Shown here: positions 48,062 through 57,132 of the stretch, in pieces
Position numbering within the stretch: position 1 is the stretch's first letter
How the letters are laid out: each line of letters begins with the position of its first letter
From: an uncultured Flavobacteriaceae bacterium
GTDB lineage: Bacteria > Bacteroidota > Bacteroidia > Flavobacteriales > Flavobacteriaceae
Length of the DNA stretch: 64,000 nt
Reading direction: 5' to 3'
NCBI GenBank assembly: GCA_947502635.1
Contig: CANNAN010000001.1
Location: 434,001 to 498,000, forward strand
Position numbers and translations under genes: made by a program
Notes under the pieces: model-generated
Seen by the model: the letters and a program-made list of their open reading frames with translations, nothing else
What the model was told of the DNA's origin: nothing
The model's database searches: none

Positions 48062-49531
48062 ATGAAAAAAATAGAAATTTTAAAAACCGTTTTATTTGTT
48101 TTAGTAACGTTTACTTTTTTAAGTTGCAATAAATCAAAAGAAAAGAAAAAAGCTATAGAACAACTAAATGTACTTTGGATAAATGCAGACGATTTAGGTC
48201 GAGAATTAGCATGTTATGGTAATCCCGATGTCGCAACGCCATATATCGATAAGTTAGCAGGTGAGGGTGTATTATATACCAATGCTTTTTCTACAGCGCC
48301 AATATGTTCTACAAGTAGGTCTTCAATCATTACAGGAATGTATCCAACATTTATCAATAACCAAGATCATAGAACATTGAATATGACTCAACTTCCTGAG
48401 GGCATAGTACCTATAACCAGTTATTTTCAAAAGGCAGGTTATTTCTGCACCAATGCAAGTTCAGAAGATTTTACTAAGAATGGTAAAGAAGATTTTAATT
48501 TTTTAAATGACGGACTTTTTGATGGTACAGATTGGAGCGAAAGAGCAAAAGGACAGCCGTTCTTTGCACAGGTACAAATTCATAATCCACATCGTTTATT
48601 TGTAAGTGATAACGAGCATCCTATTAATCCAGATAACGTTTCGGTTCCAGAATGTTACCCAGACCATCCTATAATTCGTGCAGATTGGGCAGCCTATTTA
48701 GAGAGTGTGCAGGAATGTGATAGACAAGTAGGTAAAATTATTGAGAAACTTGAAAAAGAAGGTTTGGCAGAAAATACGATTGTGTTTTTATTTGGAGACC
48801 ATGGACGTCCGCATTTAAGAGACAAACAATTTTTATATGAAGGCGGGTTACAGGTACCGCTTATTGTAAAATATCCTAAGCATTTAGAGTCAGGGAAGAA
48901 AAATAATGAGTTAGTGAGCCTTATAGATGTCGCCGCAACATCTCTTGATGTGGCAGGGTTAGAAGTACCAGATTATATGCATGGAAAGCTGTTTTTAGGA
49001 GGTGAAAAAGTCAAGAGAGACTATATTTATGGATTTAGACAACGTGCTGGAGATGCTCCTGAGGATATGCGAAGTATTTCCGATGGGCGATATAAATTAA
49101 TTTGGAATAGAACAGCCGATAGGCCATGGATGCAATTAAGTAGCTACAAAAAATTACAATATCCAGCATTTACACTTTATAGAGTTTTACATAAAAGAGG
49201 AGAGTTGGAAGCACCTTACAATCACTTTATGGCAGAAACAAAACCAGTTATTGAATTTTATGATCTTAAAAACGATCCTTCAGAATTTTCTAATCTAGCT
49301 GAACATGAAGATTTTCAAAAGGAAAAAAACAGATTATTTTCTATATTAAAAACAAATTTACAAGCGTTTGAACAAAATATGATTATAGAAGATGAAGCTA
49401 CTATCGAAAAAGCAAAAAGAGGATCTGCTAAGTATTATATTAATTCACTAAAGAAAGAAAAACCAGAATTATCTCCAGATGCTTCAGATGAAGATATCCT
49501 AAAAGATTGGGAAAATAGACTGCTTAAATAA
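48062..49531 (+). CDS. S1-family sulfatase (copy 2), CSTSR active site
   Basis: 489 residues, lipoprotein signal ending FLSC (Cys22). Sulfatase marks: INADDLGRELACYGN, CSTSR with Cys82 followed by SSIITGMYP, LFGDHGRPHLRDK, and FYDLKNDPSEFSNLAEH at the end. The formylglycine motif has Thr at the third position, where Pro or Ala is usual. This variant is known among S1 sulfatases and should still be matured. Substrate unknown. A 166-bp gap with a nested hairpin follows, so this may be the last gene of a transcript. Confidence 0.92.
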   Translation: MKKIEILKTVLFVLVTFTFLSCNKSKEKKKAIEQLNVLWINADDLGRELACYGNPDVATPYIDKLAGEGVLYTNAFSTAPICSTSRSSIITGMYPTFINNQDHRTLNMTQLPEGIVPITSYFQKAGYFCTNASSEDFTKNGKEDFNFLNDGLFDGTDWSERAKGQPFFAQVQIHNPHRLFVSDNEHPINPDNVSVPECYPDHPIIRADWAAYLESVQECDRQVGKIIEKLEKEGLAENTIVFLFGDHGRPHLRDKQFLYEGGLQVPLIVKYPKHLESGKKNNELVSLIDVAATSLDVAGLEVPDYMHGKLFLGGEKVKRDYIYGFRQRAGDAPEDMRSISDGRYKLIWNRTADRPWMQLSSYKKLQYPAFTLYRVLHKRGELEAPYNHFMAETKPVIEFYDLKNDPSEFSNLAEHEDFQKEKNRLFSILKTNLQAFEQNMIIEDEATIEKAKRGSAKYYINSLKKEKPELSPDASDEDILKDWENRLLK

Positions 49532-49630
49532 TATTTTATAATATGTAACTGTCTGTTTGTGAGTTGTTATGTCGTAAAATTATTCTCAGACCCTTATTAA
49601 TTATTACCGCAGACACCATTTGATTGCTAA

Positions 49631-49675
49631 TTAAATACTTTGGTCGTACCATAATAATGGTTTTTAAGTATTTAA
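49631..49675 (+). promoter_or_regulatory. Nested hairpin upstream of propeller gene 2
   Basis: Outer arms TTAAATACTT (49631-49640) and AAGTATTTAA (49666-49675) are perfect complements. An inner stem ACCAT (49648-49652) / ATGGT (49657-49661) sits inside. It lies 22 bp upstream of the GTG start at 49698 within a 166-bp gap. It may be a 5' UTR structure, an operator or a processing site; there is no T-run beyond it, so it is a poor terminator. Confidence 0.45.
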
Positions 49676-49697
49676 TAAATAATAAAATAGTATCAGA

Positions 49698-51983
49698 GTG
49701 AATTATTACCTCAAAGCGATCTACCCAAGCAAATGGCTTCTAAGTTTTCTATGCCTATTTAATGTTTCAGTTTTCTTCTCTCAAGAAAAAACCTTAAAAG
49801 ATTTTTTTCTACCAATGGAACCTCAATCTGCTTTAGTGGCATTTGGCGAAACTTGGGGAGATAAACCTTTAATGCCTAGAGATACTGCAAATGGATTAGA
49901 GGATGCTAGTATGAAAAACTGGTGTTACTGGGATGGTAGCATTGTTAAAGACGATGCAGGTAAGTATCATATGTATGCAAGCCGTTGGGATCAAAAACAT
50001 CACCATAGTCAAGGTTGGAGAAAAAATTCAAAAGCAACGCATGCTGTTGCAGATAAGGCTATAGGACCATATAAAGATTTAGGTATGACATGGCCTTATT
50101 GGTGGGAAGGTGCTGCACATAATACTATAGGTTTAAGAATGCATGACGGCAAATATGCTATGGTAACAAGTGAGCTTACTATGGGAGAGGTATTTGTTTC
50201 AGATAGCCCATATGGACCGTTCAAATTTCATGGTGAATTTACCACAGACCTTAATGGATATAGAAGGGGGTTAACGAGATATAATAATCCGCCACACAAA
50301 ATGGCTAATGTGATGATTATTAGGAGGCCAGATGATCGATATATGATGATGGCCAGATGGTGTGCACCACTCATTAGTGATAATGGAATTTTAGGACCAT
50401 ATAAAGTTATGGGAGAGGCCGTTTGGAGAGGTTTGCCTGGAGTACCGCAAAAATATATGGAAGACCCAACAATTTGGTATAGCGATGGTATGTATCATGT
50501 TGTAGTGAATCATTATATGACTGGAGATGAAACGTACCATTTAACTTCAGAAGATGGTATTCATAATTGGAAAAACAGAGGGATTGCTTTTGAACATGAT
50601 GCTGAAGTTTTTAGATATACCAATGGCGATATTGATGAATGGTTTACCGTTCAGCGTCCCACGGTATATGTAGAAGATAATAAAATAAGTCATTTTAATT
50701 TTTCTGTAATAGATGTACATAAAGGAAAAGATAACGGGAATGATAATCACGGTAGTAAAGTAATTGTAATTCCTTTTGATGGCAATGGCTTTGGTAAGCA
50801 TATGAAAGCAATTTTAGATGAAGAGCATGCAAAAGCCGATGCTACACCAGCACCAGCAGAATGGAAATCTGTTGACATTGGGAACCCTAAAGTAAAAGGA
50901 AATACAGGTTATAGTGAAGAGTTTAATACGATTAGAGTAAAAGCCTCAGGAAATTCATTTAACAAAAAAACGGATGCATGTAGGTTTGTTTACAAAAAAA
51001 TGTCTGGAGATGTTGTAGCGAGTACCTTAATAATGTCTCATGATGTTACCCCAGATGCTATTAAAGCAGGCTTAATGTTTCGTCAAAATTTAAAACCAAA
51101 ATCAAAATCGCTATGTGCTGCTATAGAAAAAAATAAAGGCTTTAGTTTAGATAAAAGAGCAGGTAAAATTGCTAAAACTATTGTTTCAAAAAAAATAGTA
51201 GCCCCTTACTGGATTAGAATGGTTAAGCAAGGCAATAAAGTATCAACATATCTTTCACAAACCAACATGTTCAACTGGGAAAAAATAGATGAAACTAATA
51301 TAGACCTTGATGGTGCGTTTTATGTAGGTGCAGTAGCCTCATCTTTAAATGAAAACAGTTTAAACATTGCAAGATTTAAAGACTTAGATGTACATACATT
51401 AGGTCTTCCTAAAACAGATATTATCTACACACATAACTTACCTGATTCGATACCACAATCTCAGAAAGTAAAGGTGAAAGTTGAGTATGAATGTGCTCAA
51501 GAAAGAAAGATTACCCTTGGGATGCATAATACTTCTACCTGGAAACCATACAATTCTGTAAACAAACTTGTTAAAGGGTATGGCGTTCTAGAGTTTGAGT
51601 ATGTGCCAGATAAACAATTGACTATAGAGGATGGTTATCGATTTAATTTAGCATTATTGCCAAAGGATAAAGATTGGAAAAGTAAAATACAAAGTACTCA
51701 AAAAGAAGCTGAATTAGAGAGACCATTTGTAAGGGCTAATACAATTAAAATTTCAGATACGACAATTCATCTCAAAGTTGGAGAAACCTATCAATTAAAT
51801 GCAGAAGTATTACCAGAAAATGCATGGTATAGAAAAATATTTTGGTCTACAAAAAACAATGAAATAGCAGAGGTAGACCAAGTGCTAGGCAAGGTATACG
51901 CATTAAAAAAAGGGGAGACTATTATTGAGGTTAAAAACTCGGAAGGCATACAATCTAAGTGTAAAGTAATAATACAAAAATAG
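49698..51983 (+). CDS. Secreted beta-propeller glycoside hydrolase, GH43/GH117-like (paralog 2 of 3)
   Basis: 761 residues from a GTG start; the signal peptide ends FFSQ (about residue 30). Hydrolase propeller about 35-370: MPRDTANGLEDAS, CYWDGSIVKDDAGKYHMY, YMEDPTIWYSDGMYH, YHLTSEDGIHNWK, FTVQRPTVYVEDNK and FSVIDVHKGKD. A concanavalin-like DUF1349-type module (about 390-565, GLMFRQNL), a beta-sandwich (about 570-680) and a Big_2 Ig-like domain (about 685-761) follow. Closest in the window to the protein at 55049. No T9SS domain. I cannot name the substrate; position next to a GH-A enzyme suggests sequential action on the same oligosaccharide. Confidence 0.72.
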   Translation: MNYYLKAIYPSKWLLSFLCLFNVSVFFSQEKTLKDFFLPMEPQSALVAFGETWGDKPLMPRDTANGLEDASMKNWCYWDGSIVKDDAGKYHMYASRWDQKHHHSQGWRKNSKATHAVADKAIGPYKDLGMTWPYWWEGAAHNTIGLRMHDGKYAMVTSELTMGEVFVSDSPYGPFKFHGEFTTDLNGYRRGLTRYNNPPHKMANVMIIRRPDDRYMMMARWCAPLISDNGILGPYKVMGEAVWRGLPGVPQKYMEDPTIWYSDGMYHVVVNHYMTGDETYHLTSEDGIHNWKNRGIAFEHDAEVFRYTNGDIDEWFTVQRPTVYVEDNKISHFNFSVIDVHKGKDNGNDNHGSKVIVIPFDGNGFGKHMKAILDEEHAKADATPAPAEWKSVDIGNPKVKGNTGYSEEFNTIRVKASGNSFNKKTDACRFVYKKMSGDVVASTLIMSHDVTPDAIKAGLMFRQNLKPKSKSLCAAIEKNKGFSLDKRAGKIAKTIVSKKIVAPYWIRMVKQGNKVSTYLSQTNMFNWEKIDETNIDLDGAFYVGAVASSLNENSLNIARFKDLDVHTLGLPKTDIIYTHNLPDSIPQSQKVKVKVEYECAQERKITLGMHNTSTWKPYNSVNKLVKGYGVLEFEYVPDKQLTIEDGYRFNLALLPKDKDWKSKIQSTQKEAELERPFVRANTIKISDTTIHLKVGETYQLNAEVLPENAWYRKIFWSTKNNEIAEVDQVLGKVYALKKGETIIEVKNSEGIQSKCKVIIQK

Positions 51984-51987
51984 CGTT

Positions 51988-54900
51988 ATGAAATTAATAA
52001 AAAACTACATTTTACAAACAGTTTTAATACTTTTAATGGCAAATACTGTTTTTGCCCAAACTACCAAAGAAACAGCTTTGGCTAAAATAGATGAGCTAAA
52101 TGCTTTAATTACATCAGCTGAAAATCAAGGTTTTGATGCAACCAGAGAAAAAATGAGTATAAGAGTTGCAGAAGTATTCATATATTATGCAGATAGAGAT
52201 GAAAATAGCATTGATTATAATGAAACTATTTTTGCTAGCCAAATAGCTTTACCAAAAGGGGTTAGTGATAATTACACAGATCGCCAATTGGCTGAACTTC
52301 TTCCAGAATTTGAGCGTACTGAAGTGGTTAAGCTTCTAGATTTAGGTATAGAAACACTTACCAAAGTGATTGCAGGTGATATTGTAAGAAAAGCAACCTT
52401 TAACCCAGATTATACAAAGTTAGATATCAATGGTACACATATAGAACAAGATGGGAATCCTGTATTTCTAGCAGATTGGGTATTTAAACCAGAACGAGCT
52501 GGAAGCATTAATCTAAAAGAATATTTTGGAAGTATAGGAGGTGCTTTTATTCGTCCTGCTGATATGGAAAAAAATGGATCTGGTGAAATTGTTTTGAAGG
52601 CGGCTACCAAAAGAGATCTTGAAGGTTTTTCACAGCCAGGAGATTTTGGCGTGGGCTTTCTTTCGCAAAAAAATGTAGCCATACCAGATTATATAAAAAA
52701 TGATTATCCAGAAATTGTAGATGGGTTTAGTTTACATACGGGCTTTGATATAGATCATCCTAAAACACAAGAATATCATGCAGACTTTTTTAGACTGGTC
52801 GTACCACATATGAAGGAAGGTAACCATAGTAAACTTGGGTACCTTTTAACTAATGAACCACATTGGAATATAGATGGCACATGGGCAGTTGTAAATCCTA
52901 CACCATATACACAAGCAAAATTTGGAACTTGGTTAAGTGATAAACATGGCGATATAGGGACGTTAAACACGCTTTGGAGTACGAGTTTTACTGATTTCAT
53001 AGAAGCAGGAAACACGTTTCAAACACCTATTTCTAATCTAGCAACTCAAGGTTCTGCACGTTGGTACGACATGGTACGTTTTAATCAGGAAAGAGTAAAT
53101 CAATGGTACGATTTTTTAAATGCTACTATAAAAACGCACGATCCAAATGCTAAAACGCATTTAAAGTTGATACCAACTATGTGGTCCCAAGGAAGGCGTA
53201 CACATGGTTTGGATTTCGAATATTTAACCACAACAAGTACAATTATTGGTAATGATGCAAACTCAGCTAATTCTGAAGCATGGAATGGAGCATCAGTATC
53301 CGATTATTGGATGAATACCTATGCCTTAGAATGGAGAAATACAGCAATAACCTTTGACTTTTTATCTTCAATTTTACCTAATGCTATTAATTATAATTCA
53401 GAATCTGGTTTCACAGGCTGGGGAAGATTTAGAAATTTATTTTTAGAACCGTCTTATCTAAATGCCGTACATTGGTTTGCAGTTATTCAAGGTATGGATA
53501 TTGTAAATAGTTGGGAATGGGGAAGAAATTCTAATGGTGTTTTAAGATTAGGAGGTGTCGCTTATGTAGATATGATGCCGCAAACGCTTCATACGACACA
53601 TTTAGCTATGTTAGAAATGACTGCACATGGAGAAGAGCTATCTAAACTTCAAGATATGGACAGGCCTATCAGAGTGTTTTATTCTGAAACATCTGCTATT
53701 AGTGATATAGATTATATGGAAGGTGAAATTCAGCAGTTATATGGCGATTTATTTTTCTATGATTATAAAATAGGATTTGCTACAGCTAACATTATTGATA
53801 CCCAAAATAATAGAGATTGGAATGTCATTGTAATTAGAAATACGCCTAATGTAACAACAGACGAGTTTAACTCTTTACAAACATATTTGAATAATGGAGG
53901 TACTATAATAATGGATAGTGGTAGTATTGTTAAAGATGAATATGGGAATAATTTAAGCACACAATTAACAGCAGGAGGAGGTAAACTAGTAGTTGCTTCA
54001 ACCGCAAATTTAGCAACTAGAACCATTTCAGAAATAGAAAGTTTAGGAGTAAGACCTGTTGTAAAAGTAGAAGAAGTAAATACCCAGGGAGGAGATTTTC
54101 AAGGAGTACTACATCGTTCTGTACAAATGAACGATGGAAGAAAAGTTGTGGCATTAATTAATCTCGGGATTACAGATGCAACAATTAATTTATCCTTAAC
54201 TGGAAATCCAAAATTAGCCATTAAAAATATGGTGGATGGTACGGCATTAGAGAATGAATTTGTTATGAAGCCAGAAGATGTGTTGCTTCTAGATGTAAGT
54301 AAGTTTTATGTGGGAGATGATAGTTATACTATAAAGGTTACAGGAGAGACATGTCCTGATAAAGATAATGGGATGATTGAAGTTTCAGCTAGAGATACAG
54401 GTAATTATACAGCTAGTATTAATGGTACTGATTATGACTTTACCAAAACGACAACGATACCAAATCTAGTCCCTGATTCATATGAATTATGTGTTTTAAA
54501 TACAGATAATAGTGTTGAGCAATGCTTTAATTTAACAGTAGAAGAAGGAGAAACACTTACGGCAAAAATTACATCTGTTAAATCAAGTGTTGTTGCAGTC
54601 GATATTTCAGAAGGAACAGCTCCTTTTCAAGTTTTGGTTAATGGACAAGAGGTTCTGGAAACATCAAATAAATCATTTAGAATTTCTGCAGAAGGAGGAG
54701 ATATTGTTGAAGTTAAGTCTGGAGTTACATGTGAAGGTGCTTTTTCAAAAAGAATGGCTTTCAAAGATGATATTTATCCAAATCCTTTCAAAAGTGAAGT
54801 AACTTTAAGGGTAGATGGAACAGAAAATAGCATGTCGCCAGAAATAAGCATGTTTAATATTTTAGGAAAACGTATTCTTGATTTAAAAATATCAAGTGCA

Positions 54901-55020
54901 AAAAGAGGTGATTTTTATGAAATAAATATTCGTGAAATGAATAAGTTACCTACGGGTATATATATTGTCAATGTCACTTTAGAGGGCGAAGTGAAACAAT
55001 TTAAATTAGTGAAAAACTAA
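51988..55020 (+). CDS. T9SS-secreted clan GH-A glycoside hydrolase, GH42-like (paralog 2 of 3)
   Basis: 1010 residues: signal peptide (1-24, ending VFAQ), helical N-domain (about 28-135), barrel (about 155-545) with candidate acid/base Glu290 in LTNEPHW and nucleophile Glu472 in NYNSESGF, a Rossmann-like region (about 560-680), Ig-like modules with GETCPDKDNG, and a T9SS sorting domain (about 935-1010, YPNPFKSE). The whole architecture equals that at 24623. It starts 4 bp after the propeller gene and ends 28 bp before another propeller gene. Surface exposure makes it a candidate depolymerase. The family is not fixed; GH42- or GH50-related are the options. Confidence 0.72.
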   Translation: MKLIKNYILQTVLILLMANTVFAQTTKETALAKIDELNALITSAENQGFDATREKMSIRVAEVFIYYADRDENSIDYNETIFASQIALPKGVSDNYTDRQLAELLPEFERTEVVKLLDLGIETLTKVIAGDIVRKATFNPDYTKLDINGTHIEQDGNPVFLADWVFKPERAGSINLKEYFGSIGGAFIRPADMEKNGSGEIVLKAATKRDLEGFSQPGDFGVGFLSQKNVAIPDYIKNDYPEIVDGFSLHTGFDIDHPKTQEYHADFFRLVVPHMKEGNHSKLGYLLTNEPHWNIDGTWAVVNPTPYTQAKFGTWLSDKHGDIGTLNTLWSTSFTDFIEAGNTFQTPISNLATQGSARWYDMVRFNQERVNQWYDFLNATIKTHDPNAKTHLKLIPTMWSQGRRTHGLDFEYLTTTSTIIGNDANSANSEAWNGASVSDYWMNTYALEWRNTAITFDFLSSILPNAINYNSESGFTGWGRFRNLFLEPSYLNAVHWFAVIQGMDIVNSWEWGRNSNGVLRLGGVAYVDMMPQTLHTTHLAMLEMTAHGEELSKLQDMDRPIRVFYSETSAISDIDYMEGEIQQLYGDLFFYDYKIGFATANIIDTQNNRDWNVIVIRNTPNVTTDEFNSLQTYLNNGGTIIMDSGSIVKDEYGNNLSTQLTAGGGKLVVASTANLATRTISEIESLGVRPVVKVEEVNTQGGDFQGVLHRSVQMNDGRKVVALINLGITDATINLSLTGNPKLAIKNMVDGTALENEFVMKPEDVLLLDVSKFYVGDDSYTIKVTGETCPDKDNGMIEVSARDTGNYTASINGTDYDFTKTTTIPNLVPDSYELCVLNTDNSVEQCFNLTVEEGETLTAKITSVKSSVVAVDISEGTAPFQVLVNGQEVLETSNKSFRISAEGGDIVEVKSGVTCEGAFSKRMAFKDDIYPNPFKSEVTLRVDGTENSMSPEISMFNILGKRILDLKISSAKRGDFYEINIREMNKLPTGIYIVNVTLEGEVKQFKLVKN

Positions 55021-55048
55021 AAAGAAAGTAGAACCTAACTTGTTTTTT

Positions 55049-57106
55049 ATGAGCCGTGTTATAAGTATTTTAGTTCTGACCGTATTATTTTTTCAGTGCC
55101 AGCGAGAGCCAGAAAAAGAAATTGTACAAGAGAAAACAAGAACGCTTATAGATTTTTTCTTGCCTTTTGAAAAACAGGCACCTTTAGTAACAGAAGGTAT
55201 TTGGGGAGATGCTGCGGTAATACCAAGAGATACTGCTAATGGTTTAGAAGATGCTACTTTAAAAAATTGGTGCTATTGGGATGGAAAAGTAGTTAAAGAT
55301 GATTCAGGGAAGTATCATATGTATGCCAGCAGATGGTCACAAGGATTTCATCATGGTCAGGGATGGACAAAAGATTCTAGAGGAGTGCATGCCGTTAGTG
55401 ATAATCTGTACGGACCTTATAAAGATTTAGGATTAACCTGGCCAAAGTGGAAAGAAGGTAAAGGGCATAATGTTATAGGCTTGCGTATGCACGACGGACG
55501 TTACGCTATAGTAACAAGTGAAGTTGTTCCAGGTCAAGTTTTTGTCTCCGATAATCCCTATGGACCTTTTGAGCTATTAGGCGAATTCAAGATAAACCCC
55601 AATGGATATTACCCTGGATGGGGACGCTATAACGAGCTAGACGATGGAGCACTAAGAGGTAAAGGTGTTGGAAACCTAGCCAATGTCATGATTATTTTAA
55701 GGCCAGATGGGCGCTATATGATGATTGCACGTCATTGTGTAACAATGATAAGTGACGACGGTATTTTAGGGCCTTATAAAATGCTCTCAGACAAAGCATG
55801 GTTGGGAGTAAAAGGATTACCTCAATTTAAAATGGAAGACCCAACGGTTTGGTATAGCGATAGCTTATACCATATTGTAGTCAACCATTATGGAGGTGGT
55901 GATACCACATATCACCTTACATCAGAAGACGGTATTCATAATTGGAAAAGCAGAGGAAAAGCATTTGAAAGACATACAGGTGTTTTTAGACATAAAGATG
56001 GTACCATAGAGAAATGGTTTACTGTACAACGACCTACAGTTTATACAGAAGAAGGTAAAGTGAAAGCCTTTAATTTTTCGGTTATAGATGTACATAAAGG
56101 ACAAGATGGCGCTAATGATGAAAATGGGAGTAAAATTATAGTAGTGCCTTTTGATGGCGAAGGCTTTAGTAAGCATATCAAATCCATTGTAAATAAAGAA
56201 AACAAACAATCAGATGCCACATTACCTCCAAAACCTTGGCAGTCCATAGATATTGGAAGTATAGCTAAAAAAGGTAATACAGGTTTTGATGACATTGTTA
56301 ATACCATTCGAGTTAAGAGTACAGGTAACAATTTAGAAGGAAAAAATGATGCTTTTAGGTTTGTGTATCAGGAAAAGACTGGAGATATTTCAGCAAAAGT
56401 AATGGTGTTGTCTCAGGATATTTCTAATGTTTCAGCTAAGTCTGGATTAATGATTCGAAATAGTCTTAAAGAAGATGCGCCATTTGTTATGATATCTATC
56501 GATGAAAAAGAAGGCATTAAATTAGAACAACGCTCAAAAGACGGTGTGGATTCAGAAGTCATAAAAAGCTTAAAAATAGAAGCCCCTTATTGGTTAAGGT
56601 TAGAGAAAAAGAACCATACAGTAACATCATATATCTCATCCAGTAACAGATTAAACTGGACAAAAGTTGGTGAAGTAAACATAGATTTAAATGAAACATT
56701 TTATGTAGGAATGGCTTCAACCTCTAAAAATGAGTCTGCCACTAGTTTAGCTAGGTTTAAAGATATAGATGTGCATAACTATGGTGAACCACTTTCTGAT
56801 GGGATTGTGTCGCATACATTTCCAGACACTATTCCTGCTTCTGGAGTTATAGATTTTGAAGTAGAATTAGAATCTGTAAAAACCTTGGATGTATGGGTAG
56901 AGATAGAAAATGTACAAACCCATGAAAAACACAAGGTTTTACGTAAGCGTTTTTGGAAAAACGGCACAAAAAAGTTGACCTACGATGCGGGCTCAAAACT
57001 AGACCCAAATGCGACCTATTGGTTTGTTATAAAAGCAGTTCCTATGCACTTTCACGATAGTGAGCATATACATGCATCATTCAAAAAAGTATTTGTAGAA
57101 CAATAA
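55049..57106 (+). CDS. Beta-propeller glycoside hydrolase lipoprotein, GH43/GH117-like (paralog 3 of 3)
   Basis: I chose ATG 55049 over TTG 55040; it gives 685 residues and a lipoprotein signal ending VLFFQC (Cys17). Propeller about 30-385 with IPRDTANGLEDAT, CYWDGKVVKDDSGKYHMY, KMEDPTVWYSDSLYH, YHLTSEDGIHNWK and FTVQRPTVYTEEGK. A DUF1349-like module (about 405-580, GLMIRNSL, APYWLRLEKK) and a C-terminal beta-sandwich (about 585-685) follow. It lacks the Big_2 domain of paralog 2. The lipid anchor versus free periplasmic form of paralog 2 suggests different sites or steps for otherwise similar enzymes. Confidence 0.72.
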   Translation: MSRVISILVLTVLFFQCQREPEKEIVQEKTRTLIDFFLPFEKQAPLVTEGIWGDAAVIPRDTANGLEDATLKNWCYWDGKVVKDDSGKYHMYASRWSQGFHHGQGWTKDSRGVHAVSDNLYGPYKDLGLTWPKWKEGKGHNVIGLRMHDGRYAIVTSEVVPGQVFVSDNPYGPFELLGEFKINPNGYYPGWGRYNELDDGALRGKGVGNLANVMIILRPDGRYMMIARHCVTMISDDGILGPYKMLSDKAWLGVKGLPQFKMEDPTVWYSDSLYHIVVNHYGGGDTTYHLTSEDGIHNWKSRGKAFERHTGVFRHKDGTIEKWFTVQRPTVYTEEGKVKAFNFSVIDVHKGQDGANDENGSKIIVVPFDGEGFSKHIKSIVNKENKQSDATLPPKPWQSIDIGSIAKKGNTGFDDIVNTIRVKSTGNNLEGKNDAFRFVYQEKTGDISAKVMVLSQDISNVSAKSGLMIRNSLKEDAPFVMISIDEKEGIKLEQRSKDGVDSEVIKSLKIEAPYWLRLEKKNHTVTSYISSSNRLNWTKVGEVNIDLNETFYVGMASTSKNESATSLARFKDIDVHNYGEPLSDGIVSHTFPDTIPASGVIDFEVELESVKTLDVWVEIENVQTHEKHKVLRKRFWKNGTKKLTYDAGSKLDPNATYWFVIKAVPMHFHDSEHIHASFKKVFVEQ

Positions 57107-57132
57107 TAGTTTAATACAGTAAGTAGATTAAA

